This document shows positions 36,606 through 46,233 of a stretch of DNA of 64,000 bases, in pieces. This stretch comes from Dehalococcoidia bacterium (GTDB lineage Bacteria > Chloroflexota > Dehalococcoidia > GIF9 > UBA5629), in NCBI GenBank assembly GCA_041653995.1, contig JBAZEK010000001.1:1-64000 (forward strand), written 5' to 3'. The number at the start of each line of letters is the position of its first letter. Position 1 is the first letter of the stretch. Under the pieces are notes generated by a model. It was not told the DNA's origin and did no database searches. It was given only the letters and a program-made list of their open reading frames with translations. A program made the translations under genes and the position numbers.

Positions 36606-39233
36606 TTATTTCAAGAAGCAGATCGCCTTCTGGCTCTTAGGGTCAGCCAGTATTTGTACGTACTGTCCTTGGGATACAGATGGAACGTCTATCAAGCTTA
36701 TTATTTCTGCGAATTCGGCCAATTCCGGAAATATTATAGTCAGTATATTTGTGGATTTTTCAAAAAACTCGTTATTGTAGGAAGTCTCGCTATTACCCGG
36801 ATACAGGGGCAGATAGATGATTTGAGATTCAACCAGATCCTGGAAGAAATGCGTGCCGTATGATACTTCGGGCACATGACCCATTTCCTCGCGAGCGATT
36901 TCAACCAGCACGGATGTGTTGCTGATGTCCGCATAGCCGACATTAACACCCAGGTCAACGTTGCTGCTGCCCCAGCGACCGGGCCCCATCATTATGATTT
37001 TCCCTTCTCTGACCGCCGGATGTTTATTGATACGGCCAACGATGCGACCCACGGATTTTTTAATTTCCGGAGAACCGATCCGGCTGTATTTCCAGGGATC
37101 TATGTATAAAATGTACCTCAAATTTGAGGCCAGCCCGCCGCTGATAAACTTTTTTGCCTTAAACAAAACACGTTCATGCGGTATGTTGTCAGGTATTGTA
37201 ATTGTTCCTGATGTTCCCGGAACCTGCAAAGACCGGCACTGCAGCAGATTGATCTTGATCTCACCGTCTGCCGTGATATGGGCGGTAAACTCCACATCCA
37301 CGGGATGTCCCTGGGCGGACTCCAGTTTCATCAGCATATCGCTCATAATCCTGATGAAGGGAGTTTTTCTCAGCAGAGAATCAAATGTTAGAACCAGGCT
37401 GTCGCCCGATCCATGGGGACACTTGCCGATAATGGCGCGTGGGAAGCCGTCCTGCATGATCGACGCTATTAAATTAAGATTGGGATAATCGCCGTCATCC
37501 AGGATTTCCGCTATCGGCAGGGTGATTAACTCGTTGAGCTTGATATCGAGCAAATCGATGTTATGCTGAGAGTATTTGGCGATTTTGGCGCCGATCTCGG
37601 GCCGCAAATCGGGGTGGCTGACGGCGATCATCCTGGTATAATCTCCGCTTACGCGGTTAACAGCACGTGTGCCCAGGCCGAAAACCAGCCGCAGCATTCC
37701 TCGCCGGGGGTCTATGCGATTTGTCCACGCATAAAGATTCTTGGAGAAGGCTACGCCGGCCATGGTGGGGAAAAAGAAGTTCTTGTATGGCATGCCCGAT
37801 ACACGCTGTACCAGTATTGCCATCTGTTCATCGTTCTCACCCAGGCCCTGGTTCTGTCTGTATGTGAGGGCATCGGGATTCAATGCGCTGGCATAAACGA
37901 GTTTAACTGCACGTAGAAACGCCTCCATCCTCTCGTCAGGGGTTCCCTGATTGGCGCAGAATTCGCTGCGGTATTTGCCGGCGAAAGCATTCCCGAAGCT
38001 GTCTTCAAGCAGGCTGCTGGACCTGACGATAATCGGAGCCTGACCGAAATAGTCCAGCATATCGCGGAATTGTTCCATTATCTCCTGCGGGAATTTACCC
38101 TCGACAAAGCGCCTCTCGATCTCCTCGAATTCTTCAGGGGATATCTGCCAATCTCTGGTGAGCTGCAGCCGCAGTTGAAAAAGGTGGTTGTTGACCAGAA
38201 ATGTAAAAAAGACGTCGGAACCTATATAGAATGAATCATGCGCCTCCAGAGCTCGAGAAAAGTCGATTTCGCCGCTCTCCGCCGTTAAAATACGCCGGGC
38301 CAGCAACATGCCGGCGGCTTTGCCGCCGATGCGGCCGGAGCCTATCAGCCTATTCCTTATATTAATAAGGTCATCGGCCGTCAGATATTTGTCGGCGAGT
38401 TTGGTGAAAGAGGGCTGATCGCTGATCATCATACGGGAGAGCTCATGTTTAAGCGGTATTATTTCCTCCATCTGTCTGGGAGAATCCGGATCTGCCGATT
38501 GATACTGCAACAGTTTTGTGTAGACGCTTTCCCATGGAGCAATGGAAGTGAAGGCTATGCTGAGAGGTTGCCTGTGTGCGGTCGAGGAGACGGCAGCCGC
38601 CTCACCGCTCTGAAATACAGGGACCCAATTGTCCTGGGTGATCAGGTGGGGCAAAAACATCTGCGCTGAGTAGCGCTCCCACACTTTAAGCGGGTGTATA
38701 TATGTTGCGTCGTTAACATGGTACACATCGATCAGTATTTGTGTTGTTTCCCGTATCCTGGCCACCACCGAGTGTGTATGCTTTCCCCTGGTTAAACCGA
38801 AATACGCTACCGGCCCGAGCTCAAAAATATACGGGCAGGTCACCTGGAAGAAATTGGCCAGCAGCTCGTCGGTGGCCCACTGCGCGACGAGCGAGGACAG
38901 GTTGTCGAAAATATAGCATGCAGTATGGCTGTTTTTCGCTATTATGTTATGTATCTGTCCGCTGAAAGCATCGAATCCGGGTTTGGGGTCGATTTCTATA
39001 ATCTTCAGCTTCTGTCCCGGTATTAAAATCGGAGGGTGTGAGGCAAAACGCAGGTAGATACAGCTATGACCGTCGGCTATCGACCGGTTGGCAAACGACT
39101 GTGCGAAGGATGCGTAATCTTCCAGGTTGTCGATCTGCCAGACCAGGTTATCCCCGGCGCGGACCTCCTGGATCAGCTCGTCTAATGCATCGATTCCGCT
39201 GCTTAATTTTAAAGGCTGTGTTTTCTTTCTCAT
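36606..39233 (-). CDS. PPDK_N/PEP-synthase ATP-binding domain protein with RecA/KaiC-like N-terminus
   Basis: An 875-residue cytoplasmic protein of unknown function. Residues about 1-230 look like a RecA/KaiC fold (LSSGIDALDELIQE, YIFDNLSSLVAQW), but the Walker A loop is missing (AGDNLVWQIDN). The middle is a PPDK_N/PEP-synthase ATP-grasp region: GRIGGKAAG (300-308), IIVRSSSLLEDSFGNAFAGK (401-420) and GLGTRAVNRVSGDY near 535. The C-terminal part has GPGRWGSSNVDLG near 750. The phosphohistidine and PEP-binding domains of true PEP synthase are absent, so it cannot run that full reaction. It is the only gene between hisH and carA. Confidence 0.8.
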   Translation of the reverse strand: MRKKTQPLKLSSGIDALDELIQEVRAGDNLVWQIDNLEDYASFAQSFANRSIADGHSCIYLRFASHPPILIPGQKLKIIEIDPKPGFDAFSGQIHNIIAKNSHTACYIFDNLSSLVAQWATDELLANFFQVTCPYIFELGPVAYFGLTRGKHTHSVVARIRETTQILIDVYHVNDATYIHPLKVWERYSAQMFLPHLITQDNWVPVFQSGEAAAVSSTAHRQPLSIAFTSIAPWESVYTKLLQYQSADPDSPRQMEEIIPLKHELSRMMISDQPSFTKLADKYLTADDLINIRNRLIGSGRIGGKAAGMLLARRILTAESGEIDFSRALEAHDSFYIGSDVFFTFLVNNHLFQLRLQLTRDWQISPEEFEEIERRFVEGKFPQEIMEQFRDMLDYFGQAPIIVRSSSLLEDSFGNAFAGKYRSEFCANQGTPDERMEAFLRAVKLVYASALNPDALTYRQNQGLGENDEQMAILVQRVSGMPYKNFFFPTMAGVAFSKNLYAWTNRIDPRRGMLRLVFGLGTRAVNRVSGDYTRMIAVSHPDLRPEIGAKIAKYSQHNIDLLDIKLNELITLPIAEILDDGDYPNLNLIASIMQDGFPRAIIGKCPHGSGDSLVLTFDSLLRKTPFIRIMSDMLMKLESAQGHPVDVEFTAHITADGEIKINLLQCRSLQVPGTSGTITIPDNIPHERVLFKAKKFISGGLASNLRYILYIDPWKYSRIGSPEIKKSVGRIVGRINKHPAVREGKIIMMGPGRWGSSNVDLGVNVGYADISNTSVLVEIAREEMGHVPEVSYGTHFFQDLVESQIIYLPLYPGNSETSYNNEFFEKSTNILTIIFPELAEFAEIISLIDVPSVSQGQYVQILADPKSQKAICFLK

Positions 39234-39318
39234 GATTGCTACTTGTTAGAGTAATTTCCACGCCCGGCCGGTGCAGCAATTGCTTCAACTCACAACAGGA
39301 GTGATTTAATCCGTCAGT

Positions 39319-39347
39319 TTTACAGTCTCTCTTAGAAAGGATATAAT
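39319..39347 (+). promoter_or_regulatory. Sigma70-type promoter of carAB
   Basis: TTTACA (39319-39324), exact 17-base spacer, TATAAT (39342-39347). The predicted start near 39354 yields a leader of about 138 bases with the PyrR site and terminator hairpins. Confidence 0.65.
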
Positions 39348-39360
39348 AATAATAGCCTTT

Positions 39361-39381
39361 AAGCCAGTCCAGTGAGGCTGG
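39361..39381 (+). promoter_or_regulatory. PyrR-binding loop in the carAB leader
   Basis: AGTCCAGTGAGGCT (39366-39379) matches the PyrR recognition consensus ARUCCNGNGAGGYU and lies in a stem closed by CCAG/CTGG. PyrR bound with UMP stabilises such a loop and favours termination downstream. pyrR itself is not in the window. Confidence 0.75.
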
Positions 39382-39421
39382 TAAGGAGAAAATGGTGGTC
39401 TATTTTTATGCTCCAGGATTC

Positions 39422-39480
39422 CAGCCTGGGGCTGTTTTTTTGCACCTCTCGCACGTTCGGTGCGGGAGGTTCTTTTATTT
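39422..39480 (+). terminator. Attenuator hairpins of the carAB leader
   Basis: Two hairpins in tandem: CAGCC-TGG-GGCTG followed by T7 (39422-39441), and an 11-base stem ACCTCTCGCAC/GTGCGGGAGGT (39444-39470) followed by TTCTTTTATTT. CCAGG at 39413 can pair with CCTGG at 39425 and open the first hairpin, so it may act as part of an antiterminator. Confidence 0.65.
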
Positions 39481-39491
39481 GAGGGCATACC

Positions 39492-40586
39492 ATGAGTAAT
39501 AAAGCCATACTCGTTCTGGAAGACGGCACTATTTACAGGGGCGATGCTTTCGGCGCCGAAGAGACCGCCTTCGGTGAAATAATCTTTATCACGAGCATGA
39601 CCGGTTATCAGGAGATGCTGACCGATCCGTCTTTTGCCGGCCAGATCGTGGTGCCGACTTTTCCGCTGATAGGCAATTATGGTATCAACCTTGATGATGT
39701 CGAGTCGGCAAAAATTCAGGTCAGAGGCTTTGTTGTCAGAGAGTACTGCCCGATACCCAGCAACTGGCGGAGTATGGCGACTGTGGATGAGTATCTGAAA
39801 ACGGGAAATATTCCCGGCCTCAGCGGTATCGACACGCGCAGCTTAACCAGACATATACGCTCCAGGGGGGTCATGATGGGGATATTGACATCCGAATTGA
39901 CCGGCAGTGAGGCGCTGCATGAGTTGAAACAATTGCCTTCTTACGGGGACACCGATTTTGTCAAGGAAGTGAGCGCTAAAGAGCCTTTTGAATGGAGCTC
40001 AGGGCAGGGGCAGCAGCATACATATAATATCGTAGTCGTTGATATGGGTTTGAGATTTAATATAGCACGCATACTGAGTCGGCTCGGCTGCCGTGTGACT
40101 GTTGTCCCCTGCACTATTTCCTGCGTGGATTTACTCGCCATGGAACCGGACGGAATAGTTCTTTCGCCCGGCCCCGGAAATCCTGCTTTGCTGGACTACG
40201 CCATCGAGAATATCAAGGGGCTGCTGGGTAAAAAACCGATTTTGGGAATATGCCTTGGCCACCAGCTCATAGGCCGGGCTTTCGGCGCCGATACGTTCAA
40301 GCTCAAATTCGGACACAGAGGGGCCAACCATCCTGTCTTAGACCTGGCCACGGGTAAAGTGCATATCACTTCACAAAATCATGGATATGCAATAGACACA
40401 GATAGCCTTAAGGGAGGATTACAGGTCAGCCACATAAATTTGAATGATGGCACTATCGAAGGTTTAAAACACAGTTCCATGCCGATTACTACAATACAGT
40501 ATCACGCGGAAGGCTCCCCCGGTCCACAGGACAATACGTATATATTCGATGGATTTTTGCAGATGATCAAAGAGGGACGCAGGTGA
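39492..40586 (+). CDS. carA: Carbamoyl-phosphate synthase small subunit
   Basis: A 364-residue CarA, the glutaminase that feeds CarB for arginine and pyrimidine synthesis. The N-terminal LVLEDGTIYRGDAFGA is family-typical; the C-terminal glutaminase has LSPGPGNP, ILGICLGHQLIG (nucleophile Cys) and YHAEGSPGP. A PyrR-type attenuator precedes it, so at least pyrimidine control is likely. carB follows after three bases. Confidence 0.97.
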   Translation: MSNKAILVLEDGTIYRGDAFGAEETAFGEIIFITSMTGYQEMLTDPSFAGQIVVPTFPLIGNYGINLDDVESAKIQVRGFVVREYCPIPSNWRSMATVDEYLKTGNIPGLSGIDTRSLTRHIRSRGVMMGILTSELTGSEALHELKQLPSYGDTDFVKEVSAKEPFEWSSGQGQQHTYNIVVVDMGLRFNIARILSRLGCRVTVVPCTISCVDLLAMEPDGIVLSPGPGNPALLDYAIENIKGLLGKKPILGICLGHQLIGRAFGADTFKLKFGHRGANHPVLDLATGKVHITSQNHGYAIDTDSLKGGLQVSHINLNDGTIEGLKHSSMPITTIQYHAEGSPGPQDNTYIFDGFLQMIKEGRR

Positions 40587-40589
40587 TAG

Positions 40590-43500
40590 ATGTCTGAGCT
40601 CTCCAAGGTGCTGGTTATAGGATCAGGTCCTATCATCATAGGCCAGGCGGCTGAATTCGACTATGCGGGCACCCAGGCGTGCAAGTCGCTGCGGGAAGAG
40701 GGGATAACCACGGTGCTGGTTAACTCCAATCCTGCAACGATAATGACCGATGAAGGCATAGCCGACATAGTGTATATCGAACCGCTGACTGCGGATGTAC
40801 TGGCAAGGATAATCGAACGGGAAAGGCCCGAGGGGCTGTTGCCAACACTTGGCGGTCAAACCGGCCTTAACCTGGCTGTGGAACTGGCCGATACGGGAAT
40901 ACTGGATAAATACAACGTCCGCATGTTAGGCACGCCCTTGGAAACCATTAAAAAAGCAGAGGAGAGGTCGTTATTCAAGCGGCTTATCCAGGAGATCGGT
41001 GAGCCGATCCCGGAAAGCGTAACGGTCAATTCCGTCGGCGAAGCCAGGGATTTTGCCTCGACCATCGGATTACCGCTGATAGTCAGGCCTTCCTATACGC
41101 TGGGTGGCACCGGCGGCGGCATCGTTTATTCCATGGCCGAACTGGAGTCCACAGTGGAGAACGGGCTGGCATCGAGTATGAGCCATCAGGTGCTGGTCGA
41201 GAGATGCCTGCTGGGCTGGAAAGAGATTGAATATGAAGTCATGCGCGATGCGGCCGACAACTGCATCACTATCTGCAATATGGAGAATATCGATCCGATG
41301 GGCGTCCATACGGGCGACAGCATAGTCGTGGCGCCCAGTCAGACGCTGACCGACAGGGAATACCAGATGCTCCGGTCGGCCAGCTTGAAGATAATACGGG
41401 CGCTGCGCATCGAAGGCGGCTGCAACATACAGTTCGCTTTAACCCCGAGCCCGGTAGTCGCCAGGAAATGGGCGCCGGACCAGCTGAATATAGTTAAAAG
41501 CCAGTACTATATTATCGAGGTGAATCCCCGCGTCAGCCGCAGCTCGGCCCTGGCCAGCAAGGCTACGGGCTATCCCATAGCCAGGGTTGCCGCCAAGATC
41601 GCTGCGGGCAAGCGGCTCGATGAGATACCCAACCGGGTAACCGGAAAAACAATGGCCGTCTTCGAACCTGCGCTGGATTATTGCGTAATCAAGATCCCGC
41701 GCTGGCCGTTCGATAAATTCGCCGGGGGCGACAGGACCCTTGGAAGCCAGATGAAGGCCACCGGTGAGGTGATGGCTATCGAGCGCTGTTTTGAAGCCGG
41801 GCTGCAGAAAGCGGTGCGCTCACTGGAGATGGGCAGAAAATCTCTCCTGTGGGAAGACAAAAACTGGGGCAACACCAGCGAATATGGGAAATATCCGCTT
41901 CACGCCAATGACATGAGGTTGTGGGCCTTGATGGCGGCGCTGAGAAGAAAAGTGGGGCCGGAACAGCTTGCAGAACAAACGGGAATCGACCCGTGGTTCA
42001 TACATAAAATGGCCAATATCGTTAAGCTGGAGCAACGGCTGTTATCTGAGGAATTGAATCCCGAATTGCTGAGGCAGGCCAAGCGTCTCGGTTTCTCGGA
42101 CGAACAAATTTCAACCCTGGGAGATACATTGCCGGACCAGGTGCGCCAATTGAGAAACCGCTGGAACATAAAACCGGTATATAAAATGGTGGATACATGC
42201 GCGGCAGAGTTTGATGCCGAGACCCCCTATTTTTACAGCACGTACGAGATTGAAAATGAGGCTGAGTCCCTGGAAGATAATAAGGCGGTCGTGATCGGCA
42301 GCGGGCCTATTCGCATCGGACAGGGGATTGAGTTCGATTATTGCAGCGTCCATTCCGCCTGGGCGCTTAAAGAAGCCGGCTATAAAAGTATAATGGTCAA
42401 TTCAAATCCTGAAACCGTTTCAACTGACTTCGACACCAGCGACCGGCTTTATTTTGAGCCTCTCGACGAGGAAAGTGTCCTCGATATACTTGAGAATGAG
42501 AATTCAAAATTACTGGTCAGCACCTTTACTCCCTCGGTGCTGCAATTCGGGGGGCAGACTGCGATCAACCTGGCTGCTTCGCTGTCCAGAAACAATTCAC
42601 CTATCCTGGGTTCCAATGCGGAGATAATCGACCTGGCGGAAGACAGGCGCAGATTCGAGGATTTCCTTAACCACCTGGGTATCCCGCAGCCGCCCGGAAC
42701 CGGTGTAACTGCGTTAAGCCAGGGGCAGGAGGTGGCCAGGACGCTGGGCTATCCGGTGCTGGTCAGGCCGAGTTATGTGCTTGGCGGCAGGGGTATGGAG
42801 ATAGTGCAGAACCAGGAGGAATTAACCAGGTATATGGGGCAGGCTCTCGAAATTGATGAACGCCATCCCGTTCTGATCGATAAGTATTTCGAAGGCAAAG
42901 AGGTGGAGGTTGATGCGGTATGCGACGGGGTCGATGTCTTAATTCCCGGGATTATGGAACATATTGAACGGACCGGTGTGCACAGCGGTGATTCAATAGC
43001 CGTGTATCCGGCTCTGGGATTGTCAGAAAACGAGGTTAATACCCTGATTGATTACACCGTCAGAACCGGGCTGGCGCTGGGTATAAAGGGCCTGATGAAC
43101 ATTCAGTATGTTATCATGCGGAGCGGAGCCGGGCAGACGTCGTCCATATACATGCTGGAGGTAAATCCGCGCGCCAGCCGGACGATACCGTTTATCTCCA
43201 AGGTTACGGGGGTCCCCATGGTGCGCATCGCTACCAAAGTGATGCTGGGGATCAGTCTTTCGGAGCAGGGGTACGAAACGGGTTTGTGCAAGGAAAAGGC
43301 TTTAGTCAGCGTTAAGGCTCCTGTCTTTTCCATGTCGAAATTGACGAGGGTTGATACCTATCTCAGCCCGGAGATGAAATCCACCGGTGAAGTCATGGGA
43401 ATCGATCTGACATATGAAGCTGCCCTGGCCAAGGCATTGATCGCCGCAGGACTTATGCTGCCTCCTCAGGGGACGCTCCTGTTCAGTATCGCGGACAAGG

Positions 43501-43868
43501 ACAAAGTGGAAGCGCTGCCCATAATAAAGGGATTCTATGCGCTGGGTTACCAGATATACGCAACCAGGGGCACCGCCGCTATGATCAGTGAACATGGCAT
43601 GAACGTTAATGCGGTCAGCAGGAAACTGAGCGAAGGACATCCCAATATCATTGAAATTATAAACAGCGGCTCTGTGGTTGGCGTGATCAACACGATCACC
43701 GGCGGTCGAATTCCCATGCAGGACGGTTTTCATATCCGCCGTGCTTCCACCGAGAGGCGTATCCCATGTTTCACTTCGCTGGATACGGCAGGCGCCGTTC
43801 TGAAAGTCTTATCTCAGGGCACGCAGAACATTAATATTAAACCGCTGCATGAATATGTAAGGCCGTAA
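40590..43868 (+). CDS. carB: Carbamoyl-phosphate synthase large subunit
   Basis: A 1092-residue CarB with two homologous ATP-grasp halves: the first carries KVLVIGSGPIIIGQAAEFDY near the start and RPSYTLGGTGGGI, the second KAVVIGSGPIRIGQGIEFDY (about 563-582) and RPSYVLGGRGMEI. The C-terminal allosteric MGS domain (about 950-1092) has YATRGTAAMI. It joins bicarbonate, ammonia and two ATP into carbamoyl phosphate. It starts three bases after carA. Confidence 0.97.
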   Translation: MSELSKVLVIGSGPIIIGQAAEFDYAGTQACKSLREEGITTVLVNSNPATIMTDEGIADIVYIEPLTADVLARIIERERPEGLLPTLGGQTGLNLAVELADTGILDKYNVRMLGTPLETIKKAEERSLFKRLIQEIGEPIPESVTVNSVGEARDFASTIGLPLIVRPSYTLGGTGGGIVYSMAELESTVENGLASSMSHQVLVERCLLGWKEIEYEVMRDAADNCITICNMENIDPMGVHTGDSIVVAPSQTLTDREYQMLRSASLKIIRALRIEGGCNIQFALTPSPVVARKWAPDQLNIVKSQYYIIEVNPRVSRSSALASKATGYPIARVAAKIAAGKRLDEIPNRVTGKTMAVFEPALDYCVIKIPRWPFDKFAGGDRTLGSQMKATGEVMAIERCFEAGLQKAVRSLEMGRKSLLWEDKNWGNTSEYGKYPLHANDMRLWALMAALRRKVGPEQLAEQTGIDPWFIHKMANIVKLEQRLLSEELNPELLRQAKRLGFSDEQISTLGDTLPDQVRQLRNRWNIKPVYKMVDTCAAEFDAETPYFYSTYEIENEAESLEDNKAVVIGSGPIRIGQGIEFDYCSVHSAWALKEAGYKSIMVNSNPETVSTDFDTSDRLYFEPLDEESVLDILENENSKLLVSTFTPSVLQFGGQTAINLAASLSRNNSPILGSNAEIIDLAEDRRRFEDFLNHLGIPQPPGTGVTALSQGQEVARTLGYPVLVRPSYVLGGRGMEIVQNQEELTRYMGQALEIDERHPVLIDKYFEGKEVEVDAVCDGVDVLIPGIMEHIERTGVHSGDSIAVYPALGLSENEVNTLIDYTVRTGLALGIKGLMNIQYVIMRSGAGQTSSIYMLEVNPRASRTIPFISKVTGVPMVRIATKVMLGISLSEQGYETGLCKEKALVSVKAPVFSMSKLTRVDTYLSPEMKSTGEVMGIDLTYEAALAKALIAAGLMLPPQGTLLFSIADKDKVEALPIIKGFYALGYQIYATRGTAAMISEHGMNVNAVSRKLSEGHPNIIEIINSGSVVGVINTITGGRIPMQDGFHIRRASTERRIPCFTSLDTAGAVLKVLSQGTQNINIKPLHEYVRP

Positions 43869-43936
43869 AGCCTGATACATATCAATTCGATCGTGCCTGC
43901 GATCTCGCTGTATCGAGCAGATCCGATATCAGCCGT

Positions 43937-44659
43937 TTATTGATCGCGGTCCTTATTCTCAGGGAGTCGGGACCCCGGCTTGTGGATGGTTTTTTCGACC
44001 AGTTCAAATAGTATGAGGGTGAAAAGGGCAATAAGCAGGAGCAGTAACAGGGTCTGGAGGAATTCCTTGTGTACCAGGAACATTATGATGAATATCTCCA
44101 GCATTAAAACGGCTGTCTCGACAACCTTGCGGCGCACCATGTTGTCGATGATGAAGGAGAACATAATCACCTCTACCCAGCCCTCTGTGATCACGTTGAC
44201 TGTGATGGTATCCCAGGTAAGCATGCCCGCGGGCAGCGTAAATGACATCCAGTGCAGGAAAAAGAAGGTGAAAATCGACTCCGGTATATACGATAAAGTG
44301 ATGGCGAGGAAGGTCGGCATGCGTCCCCGCAGCAGGCCACAGAAAAAACCGGTTATGGATTTACCGAGTATGATGGCCAGGCCGTACACGGGGCCGTAGA
44401 TGCCGAAGACCGCCAGGTGAAAATAGGGGTATATAGAGGAAAGCGCGGCTGTCAGCAGGCCGTACCAGGGCCCGAATGTGATGGCGATGGCGAAGGTGGC
44501 CAGGTGTGAAAAATCGAATGTTACCTGGGGATTGAGGGGTGTGAGCATGCTGGAGAGAAAAGACAGCAGGTTTCCCAGCACTGCAGCGGCAAGGGAGATA
44601 CCCAGCTTCTGGGCTTTCTCGCTCTTAAAGAAAACAACAACCTGCTGCATCTTCGACAT
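43937..44659 (-). CDS. Multi-pass membrane protein, ECF S-component-like
   Basis: A 240-residue membrane protein with about six hydrophobic segments and a charged C-terminal tail. The order of segments (FDFSHLATFAIAITFGPWYGLLTAALSS, then a GPVYGLAIILGKSITGFFCG segment) resembles substrate-binding S components of energy-coupling-factor transporters, but no substrate or energising module is near. It converges on carB. The assignment is tentative. Confidence 0.6.
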   Translation of the reverse strand: MSKMQQVVVFFKSEKAQKLGISLAAAVLGNLLSFLSSMLTPLNPQVTFDFSHLATFAIAITFGPWYGLLTAALSSIYPYFHLAVFGIYGPVYGLAIILGKSITGFFCGLLRGRMPTFLAITLSYIPESIFTFFFLHWMSFTLPAGMLTWDTITVNVITEGWVEVIMFSFIIDNMVRRKVVETAVLMLEIFIIMFLVHKEFLQTLLLLLLIALFTLILFELVEKTIHKPGSRLPENKDRDQ

Positions 44660-44688
44660 GAGACTTTGCTCTCAGTATAACATTTTTC

Positions 44689-45150
44689 CTATTCATAAAG
44701 TCCGCGTTTACGGTTATCTTCAACGATGAGGTTGTACTCCTTATCCACATCTATGCCCCGGTCCCTCAAAACACGGTCCATCATCTCAACTGAATGCGTG
44801 AGGTCGAGAAAGCGATTCAGCCACGCTTTCGGGTCGTCCGGGCTTTTCTCATAATCTTCCGCCAGCTGGTTGTATTCCTCGGTGATCTTGTTGAATTCGA
44901 CTGCAGGATCGAACTGTCCCTTGATGCGCGGGAACCTGAACAGCTCCTTGACCTTGCCCAGATGGCGGCGGAAGATGAATTTATCGACATACCAGAAAAC
45001 GCATGCCAGCATTAGCTGGTTGAGCAGGAAGGCCGGGAAATCGGGTATGCCCAGCTGTTGCCTCAGCAATACCTGGAGCAGGGCTCCGGCAATGCCGGAA
45101 AGAAGTATCCAGCGGCCGAAGACGTAGATGAACCACTCCCTTGAAAACAT
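44689..45150 (-). CDS. Hypothetical membrane protein
   Basis: A 153-residue protein with two hydrophobic segments (about 10-28 and 42-58) and a charged, helix-rich C-terminal two thirds. No family is recognised. It lies 29 bases upstream of the ECF-S-like gene on the same strand, so the two may be one operon. Confidence 0.65.
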   Translation of the reverse strand: MFSREWFIYVFGRWILLSGIAGALLQVLLRQQLGIPDFPAFLLNQLMLACVFWYVDKFIFRRHLGKVKELFRFPRIKGQFDPAVEFNKITEEYNQLAEDYEKSPDDPKAWLNRFLDLTHSVEMMDRVLRDRGIDVDKEYNLIVEDNRKRGLYE

Positions 45151-45319
45151 GTCATTCTCCCTTTATTCAAACTTGCTTTTGATTGTAGCCTACAGAATAG
45201 CTTTTAAACGGTCAAGGATGTCGCATTCAACATTAAAGATCATACGAAAAGGCGGCCGGTGAATGCGAATTCAGGGTAATCGCACGCCGGACACCTGTCT
45301 GGATCGAGGCCCATATATT

Positions 45320-45898
45320 CTACCTCGATTTCGATCGGGTGCTTTTCTTAGCTGCAGTCTTACCTTCTAACATACCCGAGAGAATTTTGGCATTTTCGTC
45401 CATGCGTTTTTTATTGGCGCCCACATAATCCGCTGCGTTGTAACTGATTACATGGGATAATTTCACGAGCTCATCAAGCTCTTTCTGATTAAGGTTTCCA
45501 AAGACTACTTCCAGAACTTCATTTATGTTAGGGGACAGGCTTTTTAAAAGCTCAATGCCCTGCCTGGTTAACTCAACCTCAATAGACCGTCTATCACTTT
45601 TCGAACGTCTTCTTGTTACCAGTTTACGTTTGTGCAGTTTATCAACCAGGGGGCTGATTGAATGGGTGTCAATCGGCAGTACTTTTGAAATCTCCGTCGG
45701 CGACATGGGGCGCTTGTTATAAAAAAGCGCCTGCAGGGCCGTTATCTGAGAAACCGTCATCTTTGCCGGGCTCAGGCTTTTTTCCAGCGCTTTTACCCAG
45801 GTGTTCCAGGCCTGGGCAAAATTGACGATAGTCCACATATATTTTGTGGGAGGAGCCAGCTGCACCAGGTCAGCATATTCTTTTTTTTGAATATTCAT
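45320..45898 (-). CDS. MarR-family transcriptional regulator
   Basis: A 192-residue winged-helix regulator. The MarR core runs from about residue 48 to 135, with MSPTEISKVLPIDTHSISPL (recognition helix) and RRRSKSDRRSIEVELTRQG (wing). A basic C-terminal tail (KKSTRSKSR) is unusual. It is divergent from the fumarase/tartrate dehydratase pair at 46234, whose promoter contains a palindrome likely to be its operator. A second palindrome lies about 47-65 bases upstream of its own start. Confidence 0.88.
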   Translation of the reverse strand: MNIQKKEYADLVQLAPPTKYMWTIVNFAQAWNTWVKALEKSLSPAKMTVSQITALQALFYNKRPMSPTEISKVLPIDTHSISPLVDKLHKRKLVTRRRSKSDRRSIEVELTRQGIELLKSLSPNINEVLEVVFGNLNQKELDELVKLSHVISYNAADYVGANKKRMDENAKILSGMLEGKTAAKKSTRSKSR

Positions 45899-45944
45899 TG
45901 AACGAATATCCTTATCAAAAACAATCTAGTATCGACAATTTACA

Positions 45945-45963
45945 CTTATGTTATCAACATAAG
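45945..45963. promoter_or_regulatory. Palindrome upstream of the MarR gene
   Basis: CTTATGTT-ATC-AACATAAG, perfect eight-base arms. It lies in the 335-base divergent region 45899-46233 and may serve autoregulation. The other notable site in that region is the promoter/operator at 46063-46091; the rest is A+T-rich with no gene seen. Confidence 0.4.
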
Positions 45964-46062
45964 CTGGATCAAGTCAAAAGTACTTGTTATAGCTAACTAC
46001 GTACAAATGTTAGGGAATATTAAAACTCAATATAAATATTATCAATATGGAATTATATACTA

Positions 46063-46091
46063 TTGACATACAATATTACAGTTGGTAATAT
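46063..46091 (+). promoter_or_regulatory. Promoter with embedded MarR-type operator
   Basis: TTGACA (46063-46068), 17-base spacer, TAATAT (46086-46091). The palindrome ATATTAC-AGTTG-GTAATAT (46073-46091) fills the space between -35 and -10 and covers the -10, an arrangement expected for repression by the adjacent MarR protein. Confidence 0.55.
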
Positions 46092-46233
46092 ATGCACATA
46101 ATTTTTCGATGAGGTCAAGTCAGGCGGAGGCAATTTTTGATGCGTGTGGTTGAATATGAAGGATGATGAGATTACTGCTGTTACTCAAACCGGATGAGCA
46201 ACGTTTTTTTAAAACTGGGGGGTTATTTAAGAA

